Shown here piece after piece: positions 1 to 9,212 of a stretch of 64,000 nucleotides of DNA (position 1 is its first letter; each line of letters begins with the position of its first letter). Made by a program: the position numbers and the translations under genes. The notes under the pieces were generated by a model that made no database searches, was not told where the DNA came from, and saw only the letters and a program-made list of their open reading frames with translations. The stretch comes from Caldilineaceae bacterium (GTDB lineage: Bacteria; Chloroflexota; Anaerolineae; Caldilineales; Caldilineaceae), in the NCBI GenBank assembly GCA_019637685.1, contig JAHBVF010000019.1, positions 58,785-122,784 of the forward strand, written 5' to 3'.

Positions 1-297
1 CAACACATTGACCGGACTGGCCGCCATAGGCTGGCTGCCGCTGCTGGCGGGCGTGGGTCCCCAGAAGATGCAGAAGGCGTTACCCGGTGGCCAGAAAGCG
101 ATTTCGCCCACTTCCACTTCGGCGCAGGCCTCCCGATCCCCCTCCGTGTCTATGGGAATGGCAAAGTAGATTTCGTCGCCCCAGCGGTTGGCACTGCCGT
201 CCATGGGCAGGGCGTCCCAGAGCAGACGGGCGGTGGGGCTATCGTTGAGTTCGGCGGTAAGAGTGACGGGTCCGGCGCTGATGCGTAGAGTGGGCAT
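1..297 (-). CDS. cyclophilin-like fold protein, partial (C-terminus outside window)
   Basis: The minus strand reads without a stop from an ATG at 297 to the window edge (99 codons). The protein begins MPTLRISAGPVTLTAELND and continues through the hydrophobic core motifs DEIYFAIP and GEIAFWPPGNAFCIFWGPTP. This is the pattern of the small cyclophilin-like family typified by TM1367 (Cyclophil_like, about 120-130 residues), so roughly the last 20-30 residues lie outside the window. Members have a cyclophilin fold but no established isomerase activity; the function is unknown. It is transcribed away from the aldo/keto reductase gene, with a repeated hairpin between them. Confidence 0.75.
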   Translation of the reverse strand, partial: MPTLRISAGPVTLTAELNDSPTARLLWDALPMDGSANRWGDEIYFAIPIDTEGDREACAEVEVGEIAFWPPGNAFCIFWGPTPASSGSQPMAASPVNVL

Positions 298-352
298 TGG
301 GGGTCTCCAAAGTTCCTATTTAAGTGCAGCGTCAACAAAGTTCTTTAGGCGT

Positions 353-385
353 AGAAGTTCGACTTTTTTGAAAAGTCGAACTTCT
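353..385. repeat. 33-nt perfect hairpin, copy 1 of 3
   Basis: Arms AGAAGTTCGACTTTT (353-367) and its exact complement (371-385) enclose the loop TTG. The hairpin sits in the 270-bp gap between the cyclophilin-like gene and the aldo/keto reductase gene and is flanked by a 13-bp direct repeat, AGTTCCTATTTAA, at 311-323 and 417-429. Related hairpins occur at 1602-1634 and 17920-17952, with paired (compensatory) changes in the arms. It could be a REP/MITE-like element or a terminator. Apart from the hairpin and flanking repeats I see nothing else in this gap. Confidence 0.85.
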
Positions 386-567
386 GTAGTCGAATAACTT
401 TGTTTCCAGTGTATTAAGTTCCTATTTAATAGTATCTGCGGTCTGCCGTCCGCGGCCTTCTGATTATAGCCAACAATTTTGACATTGCAATCTGCCCCAT
501 TTTGTGTCACTATAAGCCCGACAAAATCACCCAATCATCCAATACCCTTTCCCAAAAGGAGTCCTCA

Positions 568-1542
568 ATGAACCACGTACTTCTTGGCCGCACAGGCGTG
601 CGCGTCTCCGAACTCTGCTTTGGCACGATGACCTTCGGTGGTCCGGCGGACGAGGCAGAATCCCAACGGATGTTCAACCGCTGTCTGGATGTAGGCATCA
701 ATTTTTTCGACTGCGCCAATGTCTACAACGGCGGCGTCTCGGAGGAGATTCTGGGGCGGCTGATGGCGGGTAAGCGGGACGATCTGGTGATTACGTCCAA
801 AGTCTTCGGCAATATGAGCGGCAAACTCAACGGGGGTGGACTGAACAGGCGGCATATTGTGCGGGCCGTGGAGGAGAGCCTGCGCCGCTTGGACACAGAC
901 CGGCTCGACCTCTACTTTGTGCATCAGACGGACAACGACACCCCCATCGAAGAGACTGTGCGCGCCCTGGACGATCTGGTGACTGCGGGCAAGATTCTCT
1001 ATCCCGCAGTGAGCAATTGGGCCAGTTGGAAGATTATGAAAGCCCTGGGCATTGCCGAGCGGGAGATGCTCTCCCGCTTCGAGTGCATCCAGCCCATGTA
1101 CAATCTGGTCAAGCGCCAGGTGGAGGTGGAAGTGTTGCCCCTGGCCCTCTCCGAGCAGATGGGCGTCATCCCCTACAGCCCGCTGGGCGGCGGTCTGCTC
1201 ACGGGCAAATACGGGCGCAAGGATCGCCCAGATGTGGGGCGGCTGATGGAAAATCCCATGTACGGTCGGCGCTATAGTCTGGACTGGTACTACGACACCG
1301 CCGAGGATTTCACCAATTACGCCCGCAGCAAAGGCCACCATCCGGTGAGTCTGGCCGTGGCCTGGGTGCTGAGCCACCCGGCGGTGACCGCGCCTATCAT
1401 CGGCGCGCGCACGGTGGAGCAGTTGGAGCCGTCGTTAGAAGCGGTGAACATTGCGATGACGCCGGAAATGCGGGCCGAAATCAGCGCCTTTTCGCCCACC
1501 CCGCCCCCGGCCACGGATCGGCTAGAGGAGCAGGTGAAGTAG
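568..1542 (+). CDS. aldo/keto reductase
   Basis: 324-residue NAD(P)H-dependent aldo/keto reductase with a TIM barrel, likely cytoplasmic. The catalytic tetrad is visible: D48 and Y53 in the DCANVYNGG segment, K78 in ITSKVF and H119 in YFVHQ. The C-terminal cofactor-phosphate region contains PIIGARTVEQL, as in KCNAB/YghZ/IolS-type members. I start at the ATG at 568 because AAAGGAG lies just upstream and the protein then begins at the usual family N-terminus (LGRTGVRVSELCFGTM). An upstream in-frame ATG at 502 would add unrelated residues. The substrate cannot be deduced. It appears monocistronic and is followed by the second copy of the repeated hairpin. Confidence 0.9.
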   Translation: MNHVLLGRTGVRVSELCFGTMTFGGPADEAESQRMFNRCLDVGINFFDCANVYNGGVSEEILGRLMAGKRDDLVITSKVFGNMSGKLNGGGLNRRHIVRAVEESLRRLDTDRLDLYFVHQTDNDTPIEETVRALDDLVTAGKILYPAVSNWASWKIMKALGIAEREMLSRFECIQPMYNLVKRQVEVEVLPLALSEQMGVIPYSPLGGGLLTGKYGRKDRPDVGRLMENPMYGRRYSLDWYYDTAEDFTNYARSKGHHPVSLAVAWVLSHPAVTAPIIGARTVEQLEPSLEAVNIAMTPEMRAEISAFSPTPPPATDRLEEQVK

Positions 1543-1601
1543 CAAAGTCTTTTTTGCCGCTGATAAACGCGGATAACAGCAGATGTCTCTGAATCCTTCG
1601 T

Positions 1602-1634
1602 AGAAGTTCGACTTCTCAGAGAAGTCGAACTTCT
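1602..1634. repeat. 33-nt perfect hairpin, copy 2 of 3
   Basis: Arms AGAAGTTCGACTTCT (1602-1616) and its complement (1620-1634) with loop CAG. It lies between the convergent aldo/keto reductase and amidohydrolase genes. The loop-proximal bases differ from copy 1 (TTCT/AGAA instead of TTTT/AAAA) yet remain fully paired. It could act as a bidirectional terminator here, but the lack of a T tract and the three-copy distribution favour a repeat family. Confidence 0.85.
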
Positions 1635-1676
1635 GGAACTCCAAATATTTCGTTTGCAGTGCAGTAGAGTTACCGC

Positions 1677-2654
1677 TCACTGCAAGCCCGGATACCAGTT
1701 CAGCGCATTTTTGAAATAGAGCTTCTCCAACACATTCTGAGACAGGCCCAGGCCTACCGTCTGGTGGTCGCGCACCGTCACCGGCCCCTTCGACTCAAAA
1801 TAGGCGAAGTGGGTTGTGTAGACGGTGCGCAGCGCGTCTACGGCCTGTGCTCGCTCTGCCGGGGGCAAGGAGGAGAGCGGGGTGCGCATGACCACATCCG
1901 TGCCAAAGAGGACGCGGTCCTGATATTTTTCGATGAAGGCGCGCACTTTGGCCGAATCCTGCACGGCCAGATCGAAGAGACGGGCGGAGATGTCCACAGC
2001 CAGATTGGGATAGCAGTCGAAGGTCTCGGCCAGCACGTCCACGTCGTATTCCAGGCTGGCCAGATGCGCGCCGACGAAGCGCAGGCTGGGGTGCTGGGCC
2101 AACACCCGGTTGCGGGCGGCCATCAATTCGCCGTGGGAGGGGTAGTCGGGCCGGGTGTACATATGCCATTGCGGGTTGCGGCTGTAGTAGCCGTAGTGGG
2201 GGCTGCCCTCGCGCAGGGGCAGCCAGCAGTCCAGTGGCTCGGCAATGTGGGCCAGGAGCGGATGTCCCTGCTCGGCCAGCCAGGCGAAGACGGGAGCCAG
2301 CAGCGGATCGTCCACCTGAAAGAAGCGGCCATCCGGATAGCGCAACTCCATTCCCACATTCTTCCACACTTTGCAGGCCACCGCGCCCGCGGCAAAATCC
2401 TGCGCCAGTTGAGCAATTGTTTCGTCCACATAGCCGGGATCGTCCAGCCGGGGCAGATCGAAGCTGGTACACCAGGCAAAGCGTTCCGGGCGTTGCGCGG
2501 CCAGAGAACGATAGCGTTCGGCAGTGGTGCGCCACCCCTTGCCGCTCTCCAAGGCAAAACTGATGTTGAGCAGGCGGATGTCGAACTCGGCCAGCAGGGC
2601 CAGCAGTTCGGGCGCGTCATCGCCGTAGTGGATGTGGGCGTCGATAATGGGCAT
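1677..2654 (-). CDS. amidohydrolase family protein (Amidohydro_2)
   Basis: 325-residue metal-dependent hydrolase with a TIM-barrel fold. The N-terminal HxH metal motif is DAHIHYGDD (H7, H9); a later histidine lies in GAHLAS and the catalytic aspartate in LFGTDVVM. These are the hallmarks of the Amidohydro_2 family (PF04909), which includes decarboxylases and lactonases. The ATG at 2654 was chosen because the family starts with the P-I-I-D-A-H-I-H strand and a GAGGA sequence lies upstream; a longer frame to 2732 would prepend low-complexity residues read from a dispersed intergenic repeat. The substrate is unknown. It is convergent with the aldo/keto reductase. Confidence 0.85.
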   Translation of the reverse strand: MPIIDAHIHYGDDAPELLALLAEFDIRLLNISFALESGKGWRTTAERYRSLAAQRPERFAWCTSFDLPRLDDPGYVDETIAQLAQDFAAGAVACKVWKNVGMELRYPDGRFFQVDDPLLAPVFAWLAEQGHPLLAHIAEPLDCWLPLREGSPHYGYYSRNPQWHMYTRPDYPSHGELMAARNRVLAQHPSLRFVGAHLASLEYDVDVLAETFDCYPNLAVDISARLFDLAVQDSAKVRAFIEKYQDRVLFGTDVVMRTPLSSLPPAERAQAVDALRTVYTTHFAYFESKGPVTVRDHQTVGLGLSQNVLEKLYFKNALNWYPGLQ

Positions 2655-2856
2655 TGGGGAATCCTCGTTGGTGGATAGAAAGCCGCTGATGAACGAACAA
2701 ACACTGATGGGACAGATTATCACAGATGACAATCGGGCACAATCGAAAACTTCGTGACTATTCAGCCGTCAGTCAGCCGGTTAGCAAACGTCGGTTGAGT
2801 AGCCTGGGGCTGTTTCCAGGCGTATCGAAACCTGTTACGGTATAGTGGACGAAGTG

Positions 2857-3087
2857 GCATCGATGGGGTAAAACCAGGTAGAAATCTGACCGATTTCACC
2901 CCATCGGCACCAGATCGAGGAAAGAAGGACCTTATCGAAACAGCGCTGCGAGCGCTACCGCTGGACAGTCCGCCTCGATCACGCCAGGTTCACCATCCAA
3001 AGCGTGTTGCGTCGAGAACGCCCTAACAGGAGAATGGCTACCTGCGTCCGCCGATGAACTCCTCGTGTCAAGCACAAGGAGGCCACA
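2857..3087 (+). ncRNA. putative IS110 bridge RNA (seekRNA) region
   Basis: The noncoding stretch just 5' of the transposase gene is rich in stems. CGATGGGGT (2861-2869) pairs with ACCCCATCG (2898-2906). Nested inside, GAAATC (2881-2886) pairs with GATTTC (2892-2897). A further hairpin has CAGCG (2941-2945) against CGCTG (2959-2963), with AGCGCT/AGCGCT as an alternative. In IS110-group elements the non-coding end upstream of the recombinase encodes the bridge RNA whose loops specify donor and target. Position and structure fit; which loops would be guides is not resolved. Confidence 0.45.
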
Positions 3088-4302
3088 ATGGCAGTTTACC
3101 TTGGGATTGACTGGAGTACAAAGAGCCACGCGTTAGCATTCATTAACCAGGAAGGAGGTACCATCGCCGAAGAAACCATTCGCCACAGCGCCCAAGGGTT
3201 CGCCCGACTGGATGAGCTGCGTTCCAGCCTGGACGTGTCAGCCGCCGATTGTCGGGTGGGCATCGAGAGCAGCCACACACTGATGATGGACTGGCTGTGG
3301 GCAAATGGATACGAGCAAGTCTATGTGGTTCCACCGCGGATGACAGCCAGTCGCCAGGCAAGTTATGGGCAGAGCGGGGCACGCACCGACAGTCGAGATG
3401 CCTATCTGATTGCGAATCTACTGCGGACAGACCTGCACCTGCTCCACCCTTGGCGCCCCCATTCAGTCGCCATCCAGGCCTTACGCACTCAGGTTTCCCT
3501 GCGCATACAACTGGTGGCGGAGCGGGTGCGAGAGCAGAATCGGCTGACTGAACTGTTAAGTCGCTACTATCCCGCCTTTCTGCAGGCATTTTCTCTGGAC
3601 ACGGACGTAGGGCTGGCCTTTTTGCAACGCTACCCCACCCCCCAGGCCGCCGACGAGTTGACCTGGAGCGAATTCGAGGAATTTGCCTGCACTCAGGGCT
3701 ATGCCTCCCAGCATCGGACCAAAACATTTGCGGCCCTGCAGCGGACACAGCCTCTGGCTCTGGCCGAAGTCGTTGCGGTTTCCCAGCAAAAAGCACTCCT
3801 GCTGGCCCAACGGATGCAGCAGACCCGGCGCTTTATCAAAGAGACGGAGAAATCGATTCAGGCTCTGTATCTCGAACATCCAGACTTCTATATATACGAT
3901 TCACTGCCCGGTGCCGGGGAAGCTCTGGCCCCTGCTCTGTTGAGTAAGCTGGGCGACGACCGGGAGCGCTTTCCCTCGCCGGCCACCTTGCAAGCCTTTG
4001 CCGGTACCGCACCGGTGACCGAAGAAAGCGGCAAATGGCGCAAGGTTCGTTTCCGCCAAGCCTGTGACAAAGAGTTCCGCACGATTGTTCAGAACTGGGC
4101 CAAGGCTTCTCTCCAGAAGTCTCCCTGGGCCCAAGGCTATTTTGCCCAGGCAAAGGAGCGAGGCCACTCCTCCGCCCGAGCCTATCGGGCACTCGCCAAT
4201 CGCTGGCTGGCTATCCTTTGGACTCTCTGGCAGTCCGGCCAGCCTTATGACGAAGAGTTCCATCTGCAACGGGTCAAAGCTCGCAAAATGCCTCGTTGCT
4301 AA
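3088..4302 (+). CDS. IS110-family transposase (DEDD recombinase)
   Basis: 404 residues, typical for IS110 transposases. The N-terminal RuvC-like domain carries D8 (GIDWS), E60 (GIESS), D101 and D104 (TDSRDA), matching the DEDD spacing of the family. A coiled/helical middle follows (about 140-270). The C-terminal transposase_20 domain contains SLPGAGEALAPALLSKLGD and the segment TEESGK, whose serine (S314) is the likely catalytic serine. The ATG at 3088 follows AAGGAGG at a good distance. The frame is intact with no premature stop, so the protein could be active. It would work with an RNA encoded in its own leader. Confidence 0.93.
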   Translation: MAVYLGIDWSTKSHALAFINQEGGTIAEETIRHSAQGFARLDELRSSLDVSAADCRVGIESSHTLMMDWLWANGYEQVYVVPPRMTASRQASYGQSGARTDSRDAYLIANLLRTDLHLLHPWRPHSVAIQALRTQVSLRIQLVAERVREQNRLTELLSRYYPAFLQAFSLDTDVGLAFLQRYPTPQAADELTWSEFEEFACTQGYASQHRTKTFAALQRTQPLALAEVVAVSQQKALLLAQRMQQTRRFIKETEKSIQALYLEHPDFYIYDSLPGAGEALAPALLSKLGDDRERFPSPATLQAFAGTAPVTEESGKWRKVRFRQACDKEFRTIVQNWAKASLQKSPWAQGYFAQAKERGHSSARAYRALANRWLAILWTLWQSGQPYDEEFHLQRVKARKMPRC

Positions 4303-4761
4303 TCGCCCTTTGTGTGCTTTTGCTTGACATCGTTTCTCTCACTCTCTACTTTCATTCTGTGCAGACATGAGCGTTCTACGGTCAGATTTCGCCATTCATA
4401 GCACGGCCAGAGCGGTGTTGGATTACTGTAATCTATCGTGCTTCGACACCCTCTCTTCAACGCGCTTTTCTCCCATTTTGGGGCTTGACAAAGCGTGTCC
4501 AGTTTGCGGGTCTACCCGCTGAGTTTCGACACGGCCACAAACTGCTGTGGCCTGCCCAACCGGCGCTGGCCTGAATAGTCACAAAACTTCTTCCTATAGT
4601 CGGCCAGGAACCTCGCCAAACAGAGCGCTATCAAAACGCCAACAAAGTGCTAACGCCGGAATCTTCGACAGGCGTTCTGCTTGTGCTAGAATAGTCGGTG
4701 GCGCTACCCAAATTTTCATTCTATTTTATGTATCCTTTTCATACTTTGTTGGAGGCAGGCT
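4303..4761. other. 459-bp gap between IS110 transposase and htpG
   Basis: No convincing coding frame is present. The left part should contain the right end of the IS110 element; the right part holds the htpG promoter. The sequence is AT-richer than the flanking genes. Confidence 0.5.
4665..4692 (+). promoter_or_regulatory. candidate sigma70-type promoter of htpG
   Basis: TCGACA (4665-4670) and TAGAAT (4687-4692) are separated by 16 bp, each one mismatch from the -35 and -10 consensus. A transcription start near 4700 would give a leader of about 60 nt before the htpG ATG. I see no CIRCE inverted repeat in the leader. Confidence 0.5.
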
Positions 4762-6696
4762 ATGACCCAAGAGACCATCCAGGCTCCCGAATCCCTGGAA
4801 TATCGTACCGAAGTCCGCCAGTTGCTCGACATTCTGGCCCACTCGCTTTACACCGAACGGGAGATTTTCCTGCGGGAACTGATCTCCAATAGCTCGGACG
4901 CGCTCAGCCGCATTCAGTTCGAAATGCTGACCAATTCGGATGTGGTGGATCACGACGCAGAGTTGGCCATCACCCTGCACGCCGACCGGGAGAACAAGAC
5001 GCTGCTCATCAGCGATTCGGGCATTGGGATGAACCGGGACGAATTGATCGAGAACCTGGGCACGATTGCTCATTCGGGCGCGCGCAGCTTTTTGCAGAGT
5101 GCCAAAGAGCAGGGCAAAACGCTGGACGAAGTGATCGGCCAGTTTGGCGTGGGATTCTACTCCGTTTTTATGGTGGCCGAAGAAGTGACAGTCACTTCCC
5201 GCTCCTATCGGGCCGAAGACCAGGCGTGGACCTGGCGCTCCACAGGCGAAAGCGCGTATGAACTCACCCCCGCGGACAAGACCAGCCGGGGCACGGAAAT
5301 TCTCATCAAACTGAAGGACGACGCCGACGAGTTTGCCAACGGCTGGCGGCTGGAGCAGATTGTCAAGAAGCACTCGGACTACGTCTCTTTCCCCATCTAT
5401 CTGCTGGAAACCAAAGAGGTGGATGCGGAAGATACAGATGATACGGAAGGCGAGAAGAAGAGTGAGGAGACTCGCCGGGTGCTCAACAAACGCACAGCCC
5501 TGTGGCGGCAGTCACCCCAGGGGGTGGAGGCGGAGCAATATACCGAATTCTACAAGCAACTCACCTTTGATTTTGAAGACCCGCTGCTGCACATCCATCT
5601 GGTCACAGACGCGCCGGTGAATATGCGCAGCCTGCTCTTCATTCCCTCCCGCCGGGATCGGGGGCTGATGTCCGCCCAGAGCGAGCACGGCCTGCGCCTC
5701 TATTCCCGCAAGATTCTCATCCAGAACCGCAACCGGGAACTGCTGCCCGACTACTTCCGCTTTGTGGAAGGGGTGGTGGATTCGGAGGACCTGCCCCTGA
5801 ACGTCTCGCGCGAGGTGGTACAGAGCAACCCCAACATCCGCCACATACGCAGCGCCCTCTCCAAACGGATCATCCGGGAGTTGAAATCCCTGGCCGACGC
5901 GGCCCCGGAGAAGTACGCCAGCTTCTGGGAGCAGTTCGGCATTTTCATCAAAGAAGGGGTGGCGTCTGACCCGGCCAGCCAGGAGTCACTGGTGGCGCTG
6001 TTGCGCTTCCATTCCAGCAAGAGCGGCCCGGACGAATGGGTGACGCTGGCCCAATACGCCGAACGGATGGGGTCGGAGCAGGAGCAGATTTTCTATGTGC
6101 TGGGCGAAGATGTGAAGTCTGTGGCCCGCAGCCCCCATCTGGACTATTTCCGGGCCAACGATATCGAAGTGCTCTATCTGGTCGATCCGATTGATGGCTA
6201 TATGACGTCCATGCTGCGGGAGTACGAGGGCAAGAGTCTGCAAAATGTGGACGACGCGGGGCTGAAATTGCCGGAGAAGGAGAAAGCAGAGGCCGGCGAG
6301 AAAGTCGCTCAATCAGACTTTGACGCGCTGGTGGCGCGGGTGAAGCAGACCCTGGGCGAGCGGGTGGTGGATGTGCGGGAGTCCAAGCAGTTGGTCAACA
6401 ATCCCTGCCGACTGGTCTCGCCAGAGAACGAGTTCGACCGGGACATGCAGCGCATCCGCCGGTTGATGGAGCAGGACTACGAGACGCCCAAGAAGATTCT
6501 GGAACTCAACCGGGGCCACGAGTTGATGAAGAACCTTTCCGGTCTGGTGCAGAACGACGCGGACAACCGGCTGATCGACGCCACAATCGAGCAGCTTTTC
6601 GCCAATGCCCTGCTGGTGGAGGGGATTCATCCCAACCCGGCGGAAATGGTGGAGCGGATTCAGATGCTGATGGAAGCCGCGGTTCCGGGGGCATAG
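4762..6696 (+). CDS. htpG: molecular chaperone HtpG (Hsp90)
   Basis: 644-residue cytosolic ATP-dependent chaperone, close to the usual bacterial length. The GHKL ATPase domain at the N-terminus has the expected motifs [16 protein letters not shown] and GQFGVGFYS. The middle domain includes LNVSREVVQ, and the C-terminal dimerisation domain ends without the eukaryotic MEEVD. The ATG at 4762 follows GGAGG. An acidic, lysine-rich linker (about residues 225-245) separates the N and middle domains. It is monocistronic, with a candidate promoter upstream and a long hairpin downstream. Confidence 0.97.
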   Translation: MTQETIQAPESLEYRTEVRQLLDILAHSLYTEREIFLRELISNSSDALSRIQFEMLTNSDVVDHDAELAITLHADRENKTLLISDSGIGMNRDELIENLGTIAHSGARSFLQSAKEQGKTLDEVIGQFGVGFYSVFMVAEEVTVTSRSYRAEDQAWTWRSTGESAYELTPADKTSRGTEILIKLKDDADEFANGWRLEQIVKKHSDYVSFPIYLLETKEVDAEDTDDTEGEKKSEETRRVLNKRTALWRQSPQGVEAEQYTEFYKQLTFDFEDPLLHIHLVTDAPVNMRSLLFIPSRRDRGLMSAQSEHGLRLYSRKILIQNRNRELLPDYFRFVEGVVDSEDLPLNVSREVVQSNPNIRHIRSALSKRIIRELKSLADAAPEKYASFWEQFGIFIKEGVASDPASQESLVALLRFHSSKSGPDEWVTLAQYAERMGSEQEQIFYVLGEDVKSVARSPHLDYFRANDIEVLYLVDPIDGYMTSMLREYEGKSLQNVDDAGLKLPEKEKAEAGEKVAQSDFDALVARVKQTLGERVVDVRESKQLVNNPCRLVSPENEFDRDMQRIRRLMEQDYETPKKILELNRGHELMKNLSGLVQNDADNRLIDATIEQLFANALLVEGIHPNPAEMVERIQMLMEAAVPGA

Positions 6697-6708
6697 AGGG
6701 GACGAGAA

Positions 6709-6763
6709 ACAAAAGGCGTGAAACGTGAGAGCCGATGAGGCCCGCGCGTTTCACGCCTTTTGT
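6709..6763 (+). terminator. hairpin after htpG
   Basis: A 17-nt arm (6709-6725, ACAAAAGGCGTGAAACG) pairs perfectly with 6747-6763 around a 21-nt loop. The 3' arm ends in TTTTGT, so the U-rich run lies inside the stem; the same structure could also terminate transcription arriving from the minus-strand accessory genes. Confidence 0.65.
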
Positions 6764-6780
6764 AAATTATCCGATTCTAT

Positions 6781-7158
6781 TCAAATACTTTCCAGGATGC
6801 CGCGCTTATCTAAAAACTCGACCGGTGTTTCGTCAGCGCCATTTTCCCATGACAGAGAAAAAAACCAGACACCACTTTCACCGATGGTAAAACTAGCTGG
6901 CATCCACAAAGGCATGGACTGCGTAACAAGGCCACCCTTCCCGTCAGGCACCTCCACCTCGGCCTCTGGTTCGCTCAATTCTGGCTCGTAGGTTACTTCC
7001 CATCCCCAAGAGCGGCCACTATAGGGTTGTCCGGTCTTATGCAAACGCATTGCCAATGCGTACACATCTTCGAGAGCCGGTATAGACACGGGCACAGTGA
7101 CTGAGCGCGAATGCCCGCGCTTGGGTTGGGTCTGAAGCACAGCAAGCGTTGTATTCAT
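6781..7158 (-). CDS. hypothetical protein downstream of a DUF4160 gene
   Basis: 125 residues, no signal peptide or membrane segment. I do not recognise the family. The protein is acidic in the middle (EPELSEPEAEVEVPDG) and has tryptophan-rich stretches (SWGWEV, WFFSLSWE). Its ATG at 7158 overlaps the stop of the DUF4160 gene by one base (TAATG), so the two are translationally coupled. The arrangement, a small DUF4160 protein followed by a small acidic partner, resembles toxin-antitoxin-like modules, but this is inference only. Confidence 0.7.
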   Translation of the reverse strand: MNTTLAVLQTQPKRGHSRSVTVPVSIPALEDVYALAMRLHKTGQPYSGRSWGWEVTYEPELSEPEAEVEVPDGKGGLVTQSMPLWMPASFTIGESGVWFFSLSWENGADETPVEFLDKRGILESI

Positions 7159-7454
7159 TATTTCTTAGCACTTTCCTCTTGCCATATCTGGCGGATCAGG
7201 TCTTCATTCTCCCGAATGATGCGCTCAATCTCGTTGAGTTCGTGTGAACGATACCCACGTGTCCATGCGATTGAGACCGGCTCGACCCAATACTTGGCCT
7301 GATTGCGCCCGTGTCGCACGTGTACGTGAATCGGTTCGCTCAAGTCAAACATAAAAAACGAAAACGCGTAGCCTTTTTCACGAAAGATGACAGGCGTAGA
7401 AAGTACGTCTCTATAATACTGGCTATACAACCGGTCGAGGCAAGTATACCACAA
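7158..7454 (-). CDS. DUF4160 domain protein
   Basis: Up to 98 residues. The DUF4160 signature is clear: YAFSFFMFDLSEPIHVHV, AKYWVEPVSIA, then ELNEIERIIRENEDLI. The family is small, of unknown function, and usually encoded beside a second small gene (often DUF2442), as at the right end of this window. The start is uncertain: the frame opens with TTG at 7454, another TTG lies nine codons in, and the conserved domain begins about 20 residues later. It belongs to an AT-richer leftward cluster that looks laterally acquired. Confidence 0.8.
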   Translation of the reverse strand: MWYTCLDRLYSQYYRDVLSTPVIFREKGYAFSFFMFDLSEPIHVHVRHGRNQAKYWVEPVSIAWTRGYRSHELNEIERIIRENEDLIRQIWQEESAKK

Positions 7455-7457
7455 TTT

Positions 7458-7595
7458 TCAGAGCGTAAAGCGGAAACTGGCGTCGTTCTGCCAAGCGGTA
7501 AGGATGTCGGCGTAGGTGGCTGGACGGGCGTCGCGGTACAGTGTGAAGTGCAGGGCGCGAACATTGGGCAGTTCTTCACTGCGGGCGATCCACAT
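7458..7595 (-). pseudogene. remnant of a DUF6940-like gene (45 codons)
   Basis: On the minus strand an ATG at 7595 opens 45 codons ending in TGA at 7458. The peptide starts MWIARSEELPNVRALHFT and continues LYRDARPATYADILTAWQ. I recognise this as the N-terminus of DUF6940-type proteins, which are much longer (near 190 residues), so only the first quarter remains. It lies 10 bp after the WD40-like gene and just before the DUF4160 gene, suggesting an island that has lost a segment. A functional micro-protein is possible but less likely. Confidence 0.55.
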
Positions 7596-7604
7596 CGTGC
7601 GACG

Positions 7605-8630
7605 CTATAACTGCCAAATTACTATACGTTCATTATCCGTTGTTATCAATTCGTTATTCGCTGGCGAAAATTTCATTTGTGTGATTGGATATGTGTGTGC
7701 ATGTTCAATTCGCTCAAGGCAAGTCTGTTTTTCGATATCCCAAACGCAAAGGTGACCATTACGGCTACCAGTGAATAATATCTGTCCATCTGATGTATAT
7801 TCAGCCGCAGTATAGTAGTCGTAAGAATTACTGTTCGGTAATTTACCGATAGCTGCCACAATATCGAAGGAATCTACTGATCGGATGCGTAGTTCGGAAT
7901 CAAACAGCGAAGTTGCTACATATTGACAATCAGGGGAAAATGTCAAACAAAATTCGCTGCCATCCCAGAGACGATTCCATTCTGTTGTTTCAAATATCTC
8001 CAAGTGTGAAGAATCGGTGCTACGAGTGCCGTCCGGTGCGGCTGGTGACGTTGTTTCAAATATCTCCAAGTGTGAAGAATCGAGATACCGAGGATCGGAA
8101 TTCCTATTGACTGCAACGAATTTGTCGTTAGAAGCAAATACATAACTTCCATGACTTTCACATACAGCAGTATTCGAATAAGTATCGAAACACCCTAGAT
8201 TCGTAATCACATATCTTCCTGTTCTCGATACTCCGAAAAGATATACTTGATTTCCATATCCAAAATCTTCATCTATAAATGGAAAGGAAAAATTATTTCC
8301 CCCAAGCCTCCACAATTTCAATGCAGACGGTCCTTTTCCTGTAGCCATGCCAGTTGGGTTGTGACCAGGCATCAACAAATGATTCTCATCTGGCCAGAAG
8401 GAAAGTCCTCTCTCCCCCCCGTTAGGATTCTTCGTAGAACAAATGAGCGCTCCAGAAGTATTATAAACAAATATGGCGAAACGGTCCTTATGCTCCCAAT
8501 TGCGTAACGCTGGTCTTACGGCTATGTAATTCCCGTGGGCCGATATAGCTATTTCCCTTTCTTTAGTCGGCGTTTCCAGGTCATGTGCCCCCCAGATACC
8601 CAAATTCATTATGGTCGCATTACGCTTCAC
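7605..8630 (-). CDS. WD40-repeat-like protein with an internal tandem duplication
   Basis: 341 residues of WD40-type beta-propeller sequence. Repeats end in the usual strands, for example HLCVWDIEKQTC and the C-terminal ERIVIWQL, with blade-like segments such as CQYVATSLFDSELRIRSVD. There is no signal peptide, so it is probably cytosolic. A 66-bp in-frame duplication (32-bp identical cores at 7985-8016 and 8051-8082) repeats DSSHLEIFETT, one insertion in a loop. Codon use and base composition are AT-richer than the flanking genes. The gene ends 10 bp before the DUF6940 remnant. An alternative ATG lies at residue 8. Confidence 0.75.
   Translation of the reverse strand: MKRNATIMNLGIWGAHDLETPTKEREIAISAHGNYIAVRPALRNWEHKDRFAIFVYNTSGALICSTKNPNGGERGLSFWPDENHLLMPGHNPTGMATGKGPSALKLWRLGGNNFSFPFIDEDFGYGNQVYLFGVSRTGRYVITNLGCFDTYSNTAVCESHGSYVFASNDKFVAVNRNSDPRYLDSSHLEIFETTSPAAPDGTRSTDSSHLEIFETTEWNRLWDGSEFCLTFSPDCQYVATSLFDSELRIRSVDSFDIVAAIGKLPNSNSYDYYTAAEYTSDGQILFTGSRNGHLCVWDIEKQTCLERIEHAHTYPITQMKFSPANNELITTDNERIVIWQL
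7985..8082. repeat. tandem 66-bp duplication inside the WD40-like gene
   Basis: Two identical 32-bp blocks (7985-8016 and 8051-8082) lie 66 bp apart, a multiple of three, so the reading frame is kept and 22 residues are duplicated. Confidence 0.85.
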
Positions 8631-8717
8631 TACCGTTTCCTTTCTCTATCATCAATACGGCAATATCAATGATACCGATAATAATTATACTAATAATACA
8701 CACCTATCGGTCCTACG

Positions 8718-9208
<491 letters not shown>

Positions 9209-9212
<4 letters not shown>

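Larger units (their letters stand above)
2800..4400 (+). mobile_element. IS110-family insertion sequence (ends not resolved)
   Basis: The element comprises a DEDD transposase gene (3088-4302) and a structured 5' noncoding region. IS110 elements lack the terminal inverted repeats and long target duplications of DDE elements, so its ends cannot be fixed from one copy; the limits given are approximate. The left flank (about 2680-2760) is a dispersed intergenic repeat, consistent with insertion between the amidohydrolase and htpG. Confidence 0.7.

Noticed and set aside
565..1377. Long open frame opposite the aldo/keto reductase
   Set aside because: A mirror frame of a clear gene in GC-rich DNA; no recognisable domain, no ribosome site. 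The same applies to long opposite frames over the amidohydrolase, carboxyltransferase, TPP enzyme, alaS and the PD40 gene.
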